Assembly: GCA_023418995.1 (NCBI GenBank)
Contig: JAEZYP010000044.1
Coordinates: forward strand, 434,001 to 498,000
DNA: 64,000 nt
DNA from: Bacillota bacterium
GTDB taxonomy: Bacteria; Bacillota; Clostridia; Oscillospirales; Acutalibacteraceae
Reading direction: 5' to 3'
Shown in pieces: positions 42,663 through 51,453 of the stretch. How positions within the stretch are numbered: the stretch's first letter is position 1; every line of letters begins with the position of its first letter. The notes below the pieces were generated by a model that saw only the letters and a list, made by a program, of their open reading frames with translations, did not search any database and had not been told where the DNA came from. A program made the position numbers and the translations under genes.

Positions 42663-43665
42663 AACCGTTCACCTCCTCAGCGGATAAGCCTCTCGCACGC
42701 ACATAGGCAAACATTTTCTGTGCAAGGGCTTCCTCCTCAGGCAGCTGTACCACCATTTGGCCAAATGCCTTTCCATCTATATTCTTTGTATCCGCATACA
42801 TAATGTTGACTGGCGCTTTACATTCCAGAACCATATTGGCAATAACCGGTTCAAAGGAAGAATTTCCGTCGAAAACAATACGCATGCATCGTTTGCTGAC
42901 AAAATTTTCGGTTCGCTTTCCGTCCGGATAAACGAGCTTCTGTGCGATGGCGGTCTGCGGCTTGTAAAAAATATCTTCCACCGAGCCCACTTCAGCGATT
43001 TTACTTTCGTCAATAATGGCAACCCGGTTGCAAACCTCCTCAATTACACTCATTTCATGGGTGATAATCACAATCGTGATGCCAAGGCGCTTATTGATAT
43101 CTTTCAGCAAAGACAGGATAGAAGCGGTCGTATTCGGGTCAAGCGCGCTGGTGGCCTCATCACAAAGCAGCACCTTGGGGTTGGTAGCAAGCGCGCGGGC
43201 AATTGCTACGCGCTGCTTTTGCCCGCCGGACAGCTGGGACGGATAGGACTTCCTCCTCTCAGAAAGCCCGACCAGCTCCAGCAACTCCTTCGCCCGTTTT
43301 TTCGCCTGTGCCTTATCAATTCCGACCAGTTCCATCGGAAAGCAGACGTTGCCCTCGGCGGTACGCTGCATTAAAAGATTAAACTGCTGAAAAATCATCC
43401 CCATAGAGTGTCTGGCCTGGCGCAGTTCATAATCGGTCAGCTTGCACAGGTCATGACCGTCAAACAGAACCGTGCCTCGAGTCGGCTTTTCAAGCATGTT
43501 GATACATCGCACCAACGTGCTTTTACCTGCACCGCTCATCCCGATAATCCCAAAAATATCTCCTTCCTCAATAGAAAGATTGATATCGTTCAAAGCAGCA
43601 ACCTGCGAATTCTTCGACTGAAATGTTTTGCTGAGCGATTGAATTTCGATAATCGTTTTTCCCAA
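42652..43665 (-). CDS. metN: MetN methionine ABC ATPase
   Basis: MetN hydrolyses ATP to power methionine import. Walker A is GMSGAGKSTLV, the signature is LSGGQKQRVAIARAL, Walker B is VLLCDEATSALDP, and a C-terminal NIL domain (about residues 260-337) binds methionine to feed back on transport. The start is the TTG at 43665, seven bases after GGAGG; an in-frame upstream start at 43701 lies before that site. The product is 337 residues. The operon has a strong promoter with a palindromic operator. Confidence 0.95.
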   Translation of the reverse strand: MGKTIIEIQSLSKTFQSKNSQVAALNDINLSIEEGDIFGIIGMSGAGKSTLVRCINMLEKPTRGTVLFDGHDLCKLTDYELRQARHSMGMIFQQFNLLMQRTAEGNVCFPMELVGIDKAQAKKRAKELLELVGLSERRKSYPSQLSGGQKQRVAIARALATNPKVLLCDEATSALDPNTTASILSLLKDINKRLGITIVIITHEMSVIEEVCNRVAIIDESKIAEVGSVEDIFYKPQTAIAQKLVYPDGKRTENFVSKRCMRIVFDGNSSFEPVIANMVLECKAPVNIMYADTKNIDGKAFGQMVVQLPEEEALAQKMFAYVRARGLSAEEVNGYVG

Positions 43666-43701
43666 ACCGGCACCTCCACTTCTATGCAAAATGACACCCA
43701 A

Positions 43702-43730
43702 CTAAACTTATATGAATTATATGGGTTTAG
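43702..43730. promoter_or_regulatory. Palindromic operator over the metNIQ -10 box
   Basis: CTAAAC and GTTTAG flank an inner ATAT/ATAT pair, making a 29-base interrupted palindrome centred on the -10 region. A repressor bound here would block RNA polymerase. I see no SAM (S-box) or T-box riboswitch in the short leader, so control is likely by this operator. Confidence 0.6.
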
Positions 43731-43744
43731 CGTTCATTTGTCAA
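43716..43744 (-). promoter_or_regulatory. Consensus sigma-A promoter of metNIQ
   Basis: Perfect TTGACA (43744-43739) and perfect TATAAT (43721-43716) on the minus strand are 17 bases apart, about 50 bases before the metN TTG. Confidence 0.85.
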
Positions 43745-43777
43745 TGCATATCCAAAAATAATAATAATATTGTAGAT

Positions 43778-44437
43778 TTATACGACTTGGCGAGCGATTA
43801 ATGCCTTTATTTTCACACCTTTTTCCAAAAACATCTTTTCATGCTCGGTCATCACGTTGTCCGGATAATTTTCAGAATGAAGATCATGGGTAAGTCTGAT
43901 AATCTCAAATCCGCTCTGCTTCAAGTAGTCCACCGTATCGGCAAAGAGCGGGTCGTCGTCTGTCTTAAACCAGATTTCCCCGTTTAGGGCAAGAATTTTT
44001 TTATAAGCCTCAAGTTGTCTGGGATAGGTAAGGCGGCGTTTTTTGTGCTTTGGCTTGGGCCACGGATTACAGAAATTAATATAAATCCGTTCAACCGTAT
44101 CCGAAGAACCCATTATAGATAAAAGACGCTCGATATCATACGCCATCAGAACCACATTATCCGGTTCTCTGCCTTGTTCTTCAAACGACTGCTCAATATA
44201 CCGTTTTGCGGGCGCAAGCACCGCGTCCTTCATGTCGATCCCCATATAGTTAATCTGCGGATTTCTGGGAGCAAGTCCCGCTAAAAACAGTCCTTTACCG
44301 CAGCCCAGCTCCAAATGAATCGGCTGACGCCGGGAAAAAAAGCAGTGCCATTTTTCGAGGTACTGCTCAGGCTTCCGAACAAAAAACTGGCATGCGTTCA
44401 GTTCCGGCGCTGCCCAGGGCTTATTGCGCATTCTCAT
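43778..44437 (-). CDS. trmB: tRNA (guanine-N7-)-methyltransferase TrmB
   Basis: TrmB methylates G46 in the variable loop of tRNA using S-adenosylmethionine. LELGCGKGLFLAGLA is the SAM-binding motif and NFCNPWPKPKHKKRRL the family's catalytic signature. The protein is 219 residues. AAGGATT precedes the ATG. It lies 23 bases downstream of the YbaK-type gene and shares its direction, so the pair may form a small tRNA-quality unit. Confidence 0.95.
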   Translation of the reverse strand: MRMRNKPWAAPELNACQFFVRKPEQYLEKWHCFFSRRQPIHLELGCGKGLFLAGLAPRNPQINYMGIDMKDAVLAPAKRYIEQSFEEQGREPDNVVLMAYDIERLLSIMGSSDTVERIYINFCNPWPKPKHKKRRLTYPRQLEAYKKILALNGEIWFKTDDDPLFADTVDYLKQSGFEIIRLTHDLHSENYPDNVMTEHEKMFLEKGVKIKALIARQVV

Positions 44438-44460
44438 GTAAACAATCCTTATCTCATCAA

Positions 44461-44940
44461 TTAAATTTGCTCCTGCCAGTTTTTACAGACATCTACCCAG
44501 CCGATACTGCGCGATACGGTAAAAAGCTCATCACAGGACAGCTTCACACAGGAGCTTGCGCTTCCTCCTGCCGGATAGACCGTTGAAAAGCGTTTCAGTG
44601 ACTCGTCGCAGTAGACTTTTGCCACCGGCGGATTGTCAAACGGACAAACTCCGCCGATTTGGTAGCCGGTGAGCGGTTCCACCGATTCCGGCGAGAGCAT
44701 CTTTGCCTTAAATCCGAATTCCGCCTTAAACTTCGCGTTATCGATCTTCGCGTCACCCGCCGCAACGACAATGATACAGCCGCCGTCGTCCTCCAGAGAA
44801 ATGGATTTCGCGATGCGCGCCGGTTCTACATCCAACGCCTGTGCCGCAAGCTCAACCGTTGCGCTGGATACCGAAAACTCCTGCAAACGATCCTCCAAAC
44901 GGTACTCTTTTAAGTATTCCCTGACTCTTTCTATCCCCAT
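44461..44940 (-). CDS. YbaK/EbsC-family aminoacyl-tRNA deacylase
   Basis: Proteins of this family hydrolyse mischarged tRNA (for example Cys- or Ala-tRNAPro) in trans. AKSISLEDDGGCIIVVAAGDAKID, GYQIGGVCPFDN and the C-terminal AGGSASSCVKLS are family hallmarks, and the lysine in the FKAEF/FKAK region is near the active site. It is 159 residues, standard length. GGAGG lies six bases before the ATG. The exact aminoacyl-tRNA is unknown. Confidence 0.88.
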   Translation of the reverse strand: MGIERVREYLKEYRLEDRLQEFSVSSATVELAAQALDVEPARIAKSISLEDDGGCIIVVAAGDAKIDNAKFKAEFGFKAKMLSPESVEPLTGYQIGGVCPFDNPPVAKVYCDESLKRFSTVYPAGGSASSCVKLSCDELFTVSRSIGWVDVCKNWQEQI

Positions 44941-45225
44941 TGCTATTCCTCCGATTTTACTGATAATCTTAAGTATATCATAAAGAAAACCGGTGAAAAG
45001 ACTTTCTTAATTTTTTGTAAATAAACACAAAACTCAGATTATATCCGGACTGATTTATGTACTAATTTTGTGAATCCTCTCAATTTCTTTAAATATTGCT
45101 CATCTCTTTCCGTTTTTTCAGCTTATACACCGGTATAAAGCATGCGCGTATTTCATAAAATTACAAATGCAAAAATACCTCTTTCAGGTGGCAGAGCCTG
45201 CAAAGAGAGTGAAAGAAGTGACGGA
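44941..45225 (+). other. Intergenic region with structured leader of the GGDEF gene
   Basis: This gap holds two inverted repeats ahead of the GGDEF gene. TTATAC-ACCG-GTATAA is at 45123-45138. A larger hairpin at 45179-45207 pairs CTCTTTCAGG with CCTGCAAAGAG, one base bulged, around a TGGCAGAG loop. I recognise no known riboswitch class, no clear promoter and no small gene. Confidence 0.45.
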
Positions 45226-47058
45226 ATGGAACGAGAAAAGGAGCGTGAACCATACGAATTAGCCCTAACCTCTAGGTTAAGCGAACTCGAAATCTGCAAT
45301 GAACGCTACCGAATCGTTCTGGAACAATCCGACATCAAAGTCTTTGAATACAGCATACCAGACGGGAGCTTGTGCTATTGCACAAGCTTTGAGGAAATAT
45401 TCGGCATTGACGCTTCCCATGTTACAATGCCGCAATCCATTTTGGAGCACCAGACGCTGCATCCGGATGACGCGCAGGCCTTTCAAGCCCTGTTTGAGAA
45501 AATCTGTCACGGAGCGCCAGCCGGCGAATGCGAATTCCGCATCAAAGGTAAAGGCGGCGATTATTCCTGGTATCGCATACGGATTAAAACTATATTTGAT
45601 GATAAAAACACCCCCATTCGGGCTGTTGGACAAATTTGTGATATTACCTTCCAGAAACATGAATTACAGGATTTGATGCAAAAAGCGCAGCACGATGAGC
45701 TGACAGGACTTCTTAACAAAGCGGCTACCCAGCAGCTTGCCGAAAACTCACTGAAGGGAAATTCCGTTTGCGCGCTTTATATCATTGATGTCGATCATTT
45801 TAAAAATATTAACGACAGTCTCGGCCATATGTTTGGTGATACCGTTTTAGCTGAGGTCGGAGTCTGTCTGAGAAAGCTTTTTCGCTCAACCGATATTATC
45901 GGTCGCATCGGGGGCGATGAATTTATGGTTCTGATGCGCGACGTAAAAGATTTTTCATTGGTGCTGGAAAAGGCAGAGGCTCTGAACCAATGTCTAAACC
46001 ATACCTTCTCCGATCCATTGGGAAACCACAGAATCTCAGGCAGTATCGGGGTCGCTGTGTATCCGAAGGACGGAGATAATTACAATGATTTGTTTCAAAA
46101 GGCAGATGTCGCGCTTTACAACGCGAAACGCGGCGGACGGAACAGCTGCGTTATTTACGATGATACAGAAAGTGAAAATCTGGAGGTCGCAAATATTAAA
46201 GCAGTGCCCGCGTTTTTCCCGGCTTCAAGCCTTGCGTCCTGCTGCTCTGAAATGCTCCCTTATATTCTAGATGTTTTGTTTCATGCCGATGATATCAATC
46301 ATGTTCTGTATATCATTTTAAAATATATCGGCGAACAGTTTTTCCTGAGCCGCGTCTATCTGTTCCTATATCGTCCGGTCAGCAGCCTCCCATCCGGATT
46401 TCTGGAATGGCGCGCCAGCGGAATCTGCCCGGAGTGCGAGGAGCTTCTTCAATATGCTGAAAAAAGCGATGACCTATTTCTGAAATCATTTCAAAATGAA
46501 ATTTTGTGCTGCAGCGAGGTTGCGAATCTCTCCGAACCATACCGGTCCTTTTACCGAGAGTTCGGAACCCACGCCACCCTTCAGGTGGCTTTTCGGGAAG
46601 GCAGCGCGTTGAAGGGCTGTATCGGCTTTGACGACTGTACGCAGGAACGCTTTTGGACACAGGAAGAAATGGATATTCTGATTTCAGCCGCAAGGTTAAT
46701 CAGTACTTTTGTTGAGAAGGAGGAAACGGAGCTTCAGCTACAGTGCGCATATGATTCCGCAAAAACGATCATGGAATCCGTTCCTGGTTATTGCTATCTG
46801 ATTGATCCCGGTACATACCATATTCTTTACGCCAATCAAAAAATGTTGCGTTCCGCAATCGCGCCGGAACCGGATGACCGCTGTTACACCGTATTCGGAA
46901 ACGGAATCTCCCCATGCGAGGATTGTCCCCTGCGGTTCGCATATCCGGTAAAACATAAAATTGTTCGAAACGGTATGCTTACGCTGGCATCCAGTTCAAA
47001 AATTCAGTGGCCCGAATGTGAGAACGCGGTTTTGGTCTGCTGCCGGGAGCTGAATTAA
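45226..47058 (+). CDS. PAS-GGDEF-GAF-PAS multi-domain diguanylate cyclase
   Basis: This soluble 610-residue protein is predicted to make c-di-GMP. A PAS domain (about residues 20-145) precedes the GGDEF domain, whose catalytic RIGGDEF is at about 227-233 with an I-site RSTD five residues before it. After GGDEF come a GAF-like domain (about 340-500) and a C-terminal PAS-like segment with a PCEDCPLR cysteine pair. GGDEF is usually C-terminal, so the trailing sensors are unusual. I start at the ATG at 45226; an ATG at 45142 would extend coding through a stable hairpin. No membrane helices are seen. Confidence 0.86.
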   Translation: MEREKEREPYELALTSRLSELEICNERYRIVLEQSDIKVFEYSIPDGSLCYCTSFEEIFGIDASHVTMPQSILEHQTLHPDDAQAFQALFEKICHGAPAGECEFRIKGKGGDYSWYRIRIKTIFDDKNTPIRAVGQICDITFQKHELQDLMQKAQHDELTGLLNKAATQQLAENSLKGNSVCALYIIDVDHFKNINDSLGHMFGDTVLAEVGVCLRKLFRSTDIIGRIGGDEFMVLMRDVKDFSLVLEKAEALNQCLNHTFSDPLGNHRISGSIGVAVYPKDGDNYNDLFQKADVALYNAKRGGRNSCVIYDDTESENLEVANIKAVPAFFPASSLASCCSEMLPYILDVLFHADDINHVLYIILKYIGEQFFLSRVYLFLYRPVSSLPSGFLEWRASGICPECEELLQYAEKSDDLFLKSFQNEILCCSEVANLSEPYRSFYREFGTHATLQVAFREGSALKGCIGFDDCTQERFWTQEEMDILISAARLISTFVEKEETELQLQCAYDSAKTIMESVPGYCYLIDPGTYHILYANQKMLRSAIAPEPDDRCYTVFGNGISPCEDCPLRFAYPVKHKIVRNGMLTLASSSKIQWPECENAVLVCCRELN

Positions 47059-47110
47059 ATATTTTGAATATAATTACAATTCTGTCATAATTATTTACTA
47101 TTTTCAGATA

Positions 47111-47734
47111 TTGGCATATTGTAATTTATACTATCAGAAATTTACATTATCAGCATTTGCAACAGATAGAACTACTTCTAATAAGTCGTATACTTTATCA
47201 ACAGCTGAAAAGGCAATTTTAAAAAACAGAGATAATTTGGTAGAGGAACTAGATAAAGTAGCGAAAGCACCAATAAAAGAAACAAAAGAAAATTTACTAC
47301 CAAATGGAGATTTTAAAAAAGTCGAAGTTCGAAAAATAAAAGCAACTGAAAATCTTAGCATAACCAACACCAGAACATATACAACAAGTAGCAGTACAAA
47401 AACAATAACTGATGAGTATGGTCTTGATTATGCTGGAATTCCAAATGGAGGTGGGTCAATAGTTGCAGTATATAAGTATAACTATGTGGATATTGATAGT
47501 CCCAACCATATGAAAACACAAATCTATTCAGCAAGTGGACATGCAAATGATTTAGATTCAAATTTCTATAAACTTTCATATGTTGATCCAAATTGGGATA
47601 CCACACCTGAATATCAAGCATCAGCATCTGTAGTATTTCATATGCAAATGAATGGAGGAATATGGTATAACGTAACAATAACAAACGAATGCGAATTTAA
47701 TTCCTATGGTGAATACTCAACATCATGGTCTTAA
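47111..47734 (+). pseudogene. Headless AT-rich secreted-protein fragment
   Basis: The frame stays open for about 207 codons but begins only with a TTG lacking a ribosome binding site, and no ATG or GTG lies upstream before the stop at 47051. The first residues end in LSAFA-TD, like the tail of a signal peptide, but the hydrophobic core is missing. The rest is rich in Ser, Thr, Asn and Tyr and looks like a beta-rich secreted domain. It is visibly more AT-rich than all neighbours. I do not recognise the family. It is probably the remains of an acquired gene, or a gene broken by a frameshift near its start. Confidence 0.5.
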
Positions 47735-47759
47735 AATTTGAAGCAAAGGGGCATTCCTG

Positions 47760-47942
47760 ATGAGTAGTATTAGGATAAACAATTTGGAATACTTAGCGCT
47801 AATATTTTTACTGGCTCGCCTGTTCCCCTTCGGTGAAATATCAAACGTTCTGTACTGGTTGGCCATTCTCATCCTTATTTTTATATCGATCATCCATATG
47901 AAAGAGCGATTCAAGAACCGGAGCATGCGAATGAAAAAATAA
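47760..47942 (+). CDS. Small two-helix membrane protein of unknown function
   Basis: This 60-residue product has two hydrophobic segments (about residues 10-22 and 28-44) and a basic C-terminal tail (MKERFKNRSMRMKK), suggesting a small membrane protein with a cytoplasmic tail. AAAGGGG lies nine bases before the ATG. It follows the headless AT-rich fragment by 25 bases in the same direction and may have served with it. I do not recognise the family. Confidence 0.55.
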   Translation: MSSIRINNLEYLALIFLLARLFPFGEISNVLYWLAILILIFISIIHMKERFKNRSMRMKK

Positions 47943-48074
47943 GATTACTGTTTTAATTCCTAATGCTTATCTCATTTACATAATTATTGGGCATTTTTAC
48001 TGCCTGGTTTCAAAAATGGTATCCTTCGTACCTAGCGGGAGGCGAAAAACAAAAAGCAAAACGCTTAACACCAA

Positions 48075-48105
48075 AACAGCTGCCGGAGCAAAACCGGCAG
48101 CTGTT
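48075..48105 (-). terminator. Terminator of tcdA
   Basis: AACAGCTGCCGG and CCGGCAGCTGTT form a perfect 12-bp stem with a seven-base loop; TTTTGG follows on the minus strand, just after the tcdA stop codon. Confidence 0.8.
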
Positions 48106-48108
48106 AAT

Positions 48109-48870
48109 TTATTGATTCACTTCCGCAATATCCTTAATGACTTCCCCCGCAAGAATCAAACCCGCAACCGATGGCACGAACGAGATACTGCCCGGTATCT
48201 GGCGGCGGACGGTGCATTTCCTCTTTGTGCCCGGAGGGCAGACGCAGTGCGCCCTGCAGCTGATGCTCATATCCTCCATAGGAGTGATAGGCGGTTCCTT
48301 GGAATAAATAACCTTCAGCTTTTTAATTCCGCGAACCTTTAATTCCTTTCTCATGACACGCGCGAGCGGGCAAACGCTGGTGCTGTAAATATCCGCCACC
48401 TCAAACCGCGTAGGGTCAAGCTTGTTCCCCGCTCCCATGCAGCTGATGATCGGAACATTCCATTTTTCCGCACGTACGATCAATTCCAGCTTGGAGGAAA
48501 CGGTATCGATTGCGTCAACAATATAAGTATATTTCGAAAGGTCAAACTCATCCGCGTTCTCCTCGGTATAAAAGCATTCGTTTGCTTCAACCTCCGCGTT
48601 TGGGTTGATTTCGAGAACCCGGTCGCGCATCACTTCCACCTTTTTTTGTCCGATGGTTTTCCGGGTCGCGATAAGCTGCCGGTTAATATTCGTAAGGCAC
48701 ACCTTGTCATCGTCAAACAGCGCCAGCTTTCCGACGCCGCTTCGCGCCAGAGCCTCCGCCACATAAGAGCCTACGCCGCCGATGCCGAAAACAGCCACAA
48801 ATGCGTCTTTCAGTTTAGTCATCGCTTCTTCCCCCAGAAGAAGCTGAGTCCTTGAAAATTCATTCAGCAT
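48109..48870 (-). CDS. tcdA: TcdA, tRNA threonylcarbamoyladenosine dehydratase
   Basis: TcdA closes t6A in tRNA to its cyclic form, an E1-like ATP-dependent reaction. The adenylation motif VFGIGGVGSYVAEALARSGVG near residue 30 and DDDKVCLTNINRQ bind ATP and metal. A later CMGAGNKLDPTRF and a cysteine-rich CRAHCVCP segment follow. The length of 253 residues matches YgdL/CsdL. It is a single-gene unit with a terminator. The ribosome binding site GGTGG is moderate. Confidence 0.93.
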   Translation of the reverse strand: MLNEFSRTQLLLGEEAMTKLKDAFVAVFGIGGVGSYVAEALARSGVGKLALFDDDKVCLTNINRQLIATRKTIGQKKVEVMRDRVLEINPNAEVEANECFYTEENADEFDLSKYTYIVDAIDTVSSKLELIVRAEKWNVPIISCMGAGNKLDPTRFEVADIYSTSVCPLARVMRKELKVRGIKKLKVIYSKEPPITPMEDMSISCRAHCVCPPGTKRKCTVRRQIPGSISFVPSVAGLILAGEVIKDIAEVNQ

Positions 48871-48931
48871 ATATTTGCCACCAATTTTACTTTCTTTATA
48901 AAAACAGGCTGCTTTGTTTACAAATCAAAGA

Positions 48932-49477
48932 TTATTTTTGTTCGGATAAGATACGGCATACCTCGTCAACGATGACGTCCACATCCGCGAGCGGACCCCT
49001 GCCAAAGCTTCCTTCCGCGAGGATTCCTTCCTTCGGGTCAATAAACCGGTAGCCGTATTTTTTCAGCTTTTCTACATTGTCCTGAACAATCGGATTTTCC
49101 CACATGTTGGTGTTCATTGCCGGAGCAATCAACACCGGTTTGTTTTTGAGCGCGAGAATAGTGGTGGTAAGCATATCGTCGCCGATGCCGCCGGCAATTT
49201 TGCCGATGCAATTTGCCGTAGCCGGTGCAATCAGCATAAGGTCCACTTTCTGTGCCAGAGAAATATGTTTTACGTCAACCGGGAAATCGTCCTCAAAAAC
49301 ATCCGTATATACTCTGTTTTTGGTAAGGGTGCGGAACGTCAGCGGCGTTACAAACGCGGTAGCACCCTCGGTCATGATGACCTCTACATTGTATCCCTTT
49401 TTATATAACTGATGCGCGATATCCGCCGCTTTATAAACCGCGATACTCCCGGTAACCCCTAAAATAATATTCTTCAC
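48932..49477 (-). CDS. coaC: CoaC-type phosphopantothenoylcysteine decarboxylase (stand-alone)
   Basis: This flavoprotein decarboxylates phosphopantothenoylcysteine in coenzyme A synthesis. ILGVTGSIAVYKAADI binds FMN, the active-site histidine sits in DVKHISLA, and the substrate motif APAMNTNMWENP is intact. In many bacteria it is fused to CoaB as Dfp; here it is separate (181 residues). Its GTG overlaps the coaB stop codon (GTGA) with GGAGG seven bases upstream, so the two steps are translationally coupled. Confidence 0.92.
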   Translation of the reverse strand: MKNIILGVTGSIAVYKAADIAHQLYKKGYNVEVIMTEGATAFVTPLTFRTLTKNRVYTDVFEDDFPVDVKHISLAQKVDLMLIAPATANCIGKIAGGIGDDMLTTTILALKNKPVLIAPAMNTNMWENPIVQDNVEKLKKYGYRFIDPKEGILAEGSFGRGPLADVDVIVDEVCRILSEQK

Positions 49478-50247
49478 TTTATATCCTCCAACAGATTTAT
49501 CAGCACACGGTCGGCAATTTCGCTCGCAATCGCTTCTTTTCCCTCCAGCTTGGTAACGTTCGCTGCCGCGTCAATTAAAAAGCCCTCATGGTTCCCATCC
49601 TTAATAGAATCGGTATCATTCGCGAGCACATAATCACAGTTATTTTTGATCAGCAGCCGGTATGCCGTGTCGATCAGGACTTTTTCATCCACGCCGCTCA
49701 GCAGTTTAAACCCGACCAGAATCGTTTTGGGGCTTGCCGCCTTAATCAGGCCGATAATTTTCGGCGTTTTTTGAAGAACCAGAACCGGATGCTCCAGATC
49801 AGAGCTGATTTTCTTATCAGCCGGAATGGCGGCTTTTATCAATGCCTCCTGAATCAGGCGGTTCAGTTCCTCCTTTGACGGCGGACTTTGCCGAACCGCT
49901 TCATAAAGAGAATCCGACACCAGCTCCGGCGTGGTGACACTGTTTACCTTATAATCACTTACCGCCATGGCATGGATTACCGCGTCGATTTGCTCCGTTT
50001 TCAATAGGTAATCAAGCTTATCCTGCAAATCGTCGGTACCCTCAATCCGTATAATCCTGACGCTGCTTGATTGCGGAACGACCGCGAATGGACCACAGAG
50101 ATAATAGATAGTATGCTCGACAGAGGAAAGCCTGCGGGACAGTTCATCCGCGATCAGACTTCCCAGCCTTCCGGTTGCGCCGTTGGTAATACTGCGAACG
50201 GAATCGATCCGTTCTTTGGTTCCGCCCGAAGTAACAATAAACTTCAA
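49474..50247 (-). CDS. coaB: CoaB-type phosphopantothenate-cysteine ligase (stand-alone)
   Basis: This enzyme joins phosphopantothenate to cysteine ahead of the CoaC reaction. KFIVTSGGTKERIDSVRSITNGATGRLG is the hallmark region, quoted here by its core VTSGGTKERID and TNGATGRLG; ILVGFKLLSG is also typical. The TTG at 50247 (257 residues) lies nine bases after AAAGGG and starts right at the conserved domain; an ATG at 50352 would add an unconserved leader before that site. A separate CoaB resembles the streptococcal/enterococcal arrangement. Confidence 0.9.
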   Translation of the reverse strand: MKFIVTSGGTKERIDSVRSITNGATGRLGSLIADELSRRLSSVEHTIYYLCGPFAVVPQSSSVRIIRIEGTDDLQDKLDYLLKTEQIDAVIHAMAVSDYKVNSVTTPELVSDSLYEAVRQSPPSKEELNRLIQEALIKAAIPADKKISSDLEHPVLVLQKTPKIIGLIKAASPKTILVGFKLLSGVDEKVLIDTAYRLLIKNNCDYVLANDTDSIKDGNHEGFLIDAAANVTKLEGKEAIASEIADRVLINLLEDIK

Positions 50248-50370
50248 ATACTCACGCCCTTTATAAAATCCAGAAGCGTATATGCAAAAGTGAAAAACCA
50301 CAGATTTTCCGCTGAAAAGGCGAGCTTCCATCGAAAATTCGCATACACGCACTACTATTATTTTACCTTT

Positions 50371-51300
50371 TTATCCAATAAAATGCGGGGTAGACAAGTA
50401 TCTTTCACCGGTATCCGGCAAAAGCGCAACAATGTTCTTCCCTTTATTTTCGGGTCTTGAAGCCAATTCGGCAGCCGCCCAAACCGCCGCGCCGGAGGAT
50501 ATTCCAACCAGCAGACCTTCACTTCGGCAAAGCTCCCGTGCGGTGGCGAACGCATCTTCACCCTTGACCTTAATTACTTCATCGTAGATTTTGGTATTCA
50601 GCGTTTCCGGTACAAACCCCGCTCCAAGTCCCTGAATGCTGTGAGCACCAGCCTTGCCCTCGGATAAAACCGGGGAATCAAAGGGTTCTACTGCAATTAT
50701 TTTAACATTCGAATTCTGAGATTTTAAATACTCGCCCGTACCAGTCAAGGTTCCGCCCGTTCCAACGCCGGCAACAAACAAATCAACCTTTCCGTCGGTG
50801 TCGCGCCAGATTTCCGGTCCGGTAGTTTCCCGGTGCGCTTTCGGGTTCGACGGATTACTGAATTGACCCGGCATATAGGAGTTTGGCGTTGTTTTCAACA
50901 GTTCGTTGGCCTTTTCGATAGCGCCTGTCATCCCTGTCGCTCCATCAGTCAAAACAACCTGTGCACCATACGCTTTAAGCAGGTTTCTTCTTTCTATGCT
51001 CATGGTTTCTGGCATCGTCAGAATAACGCGATATCCTCTGGAGGAAGCAACGAGAGCCAGACCGATTCCGGCATTGCCGCTGGTAGGCTCAATTATGACG
51101 GAGCCCTCCTGAATCAGTCCCTGTTCTTCAGCATCATTAATGAGGGAAAGCGCCATTCTGTCCTTAACACTCCCTGCCGGATTAAAGAATTCCAGCTTCC
51201 CGAACAGGACAGCCTCCAGATCTTTTTTCTTCCTATATTTTGCAAGCTCCAGCAAAGGCGTATTTCCAATCAGTTCATCCAGGCTTTTGTACGTATTCAA
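50371..51300 (-). CDS. cysK: Cysteine synthase (O-acetylserine sulfhydrylase)
   Basis: CysK makes cysteine from O-acetylserine and sulfide with PLP. The PLP lysine lies in FNPAGSVKDRMAL, the substrate loop is EPTSGNAGIGLA, and GTGGTLTGTGEYLK binds the cofactor phosphate. The TTG at 51300, eight bases after GGGAG, gives 309 residues, the normal length. A strong promoter precedes it. The divergent neighbour is a CymR-like Rrf2 regulator, and CymR-CysK complexes control sulfur genes in Bacillus and Staphylococcus. Confidence 0.95.
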   Translation of the reverse strand: MNTYKSLDELIGNTPLLELAKYRKKKDLEAVLFGKLEFFNPAGSVKDRMALSLINDAEEQGLIQEGSVIIEPTSGNAGIGLALVASSRGYRVILTMPETMSIERRNLLKAYGAQVVLTDGATGMTGAIEKANELLKTTPNSYMPGQFSNPSNPKAHRETTGPEIWRDTDGKVDLFVAGVGTGGTLTGTGEYLKSQNSNVKIIAVEPFDSPVLSEGKAGAHSIQGLGAGFVPETLNTKIYDEVIKVKGEDAFATARELCRSEGLLVGISSGAAVWAAAELASRPENKGKNIVALLPDTGERYLSTPHFIG

Positions 51301-51357
51301 GATACCATCTCCCAAAAATAATAGGTTCACTATTGATATATTGACACTATGTTTTCT

Positions 51358-51385
51358 ATTATAGGCGATTCCCTGTTTTTGTCAA
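51358..51385 (-). promoter_or_regulatory. Promoter of cysK
   Basis: Perfect TTGACA (51385-51380) and perfect TATAAT (51363-51358) on the minus strand are 16 bases apart, about 55 bases before the cysK start. The leader contains ATCAATA/TATTGA-type repeats that may bind the neighbouring regulator. Confidence 0.75.
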
Positions 51386-51453
51386 CCTGACCGCACAGTG
51401 AAAACAAACGTATTAAATATAGTGGTATGCTATGTTAATATCCCGTGTTCCCC

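Noticed and set aside
43666..43777. SAM-I (S-box) riboswitch or T-box before metNIQ
   Set aside because: The leader is too short and lacks the conserved cores; a palindromic operator is seen instead.
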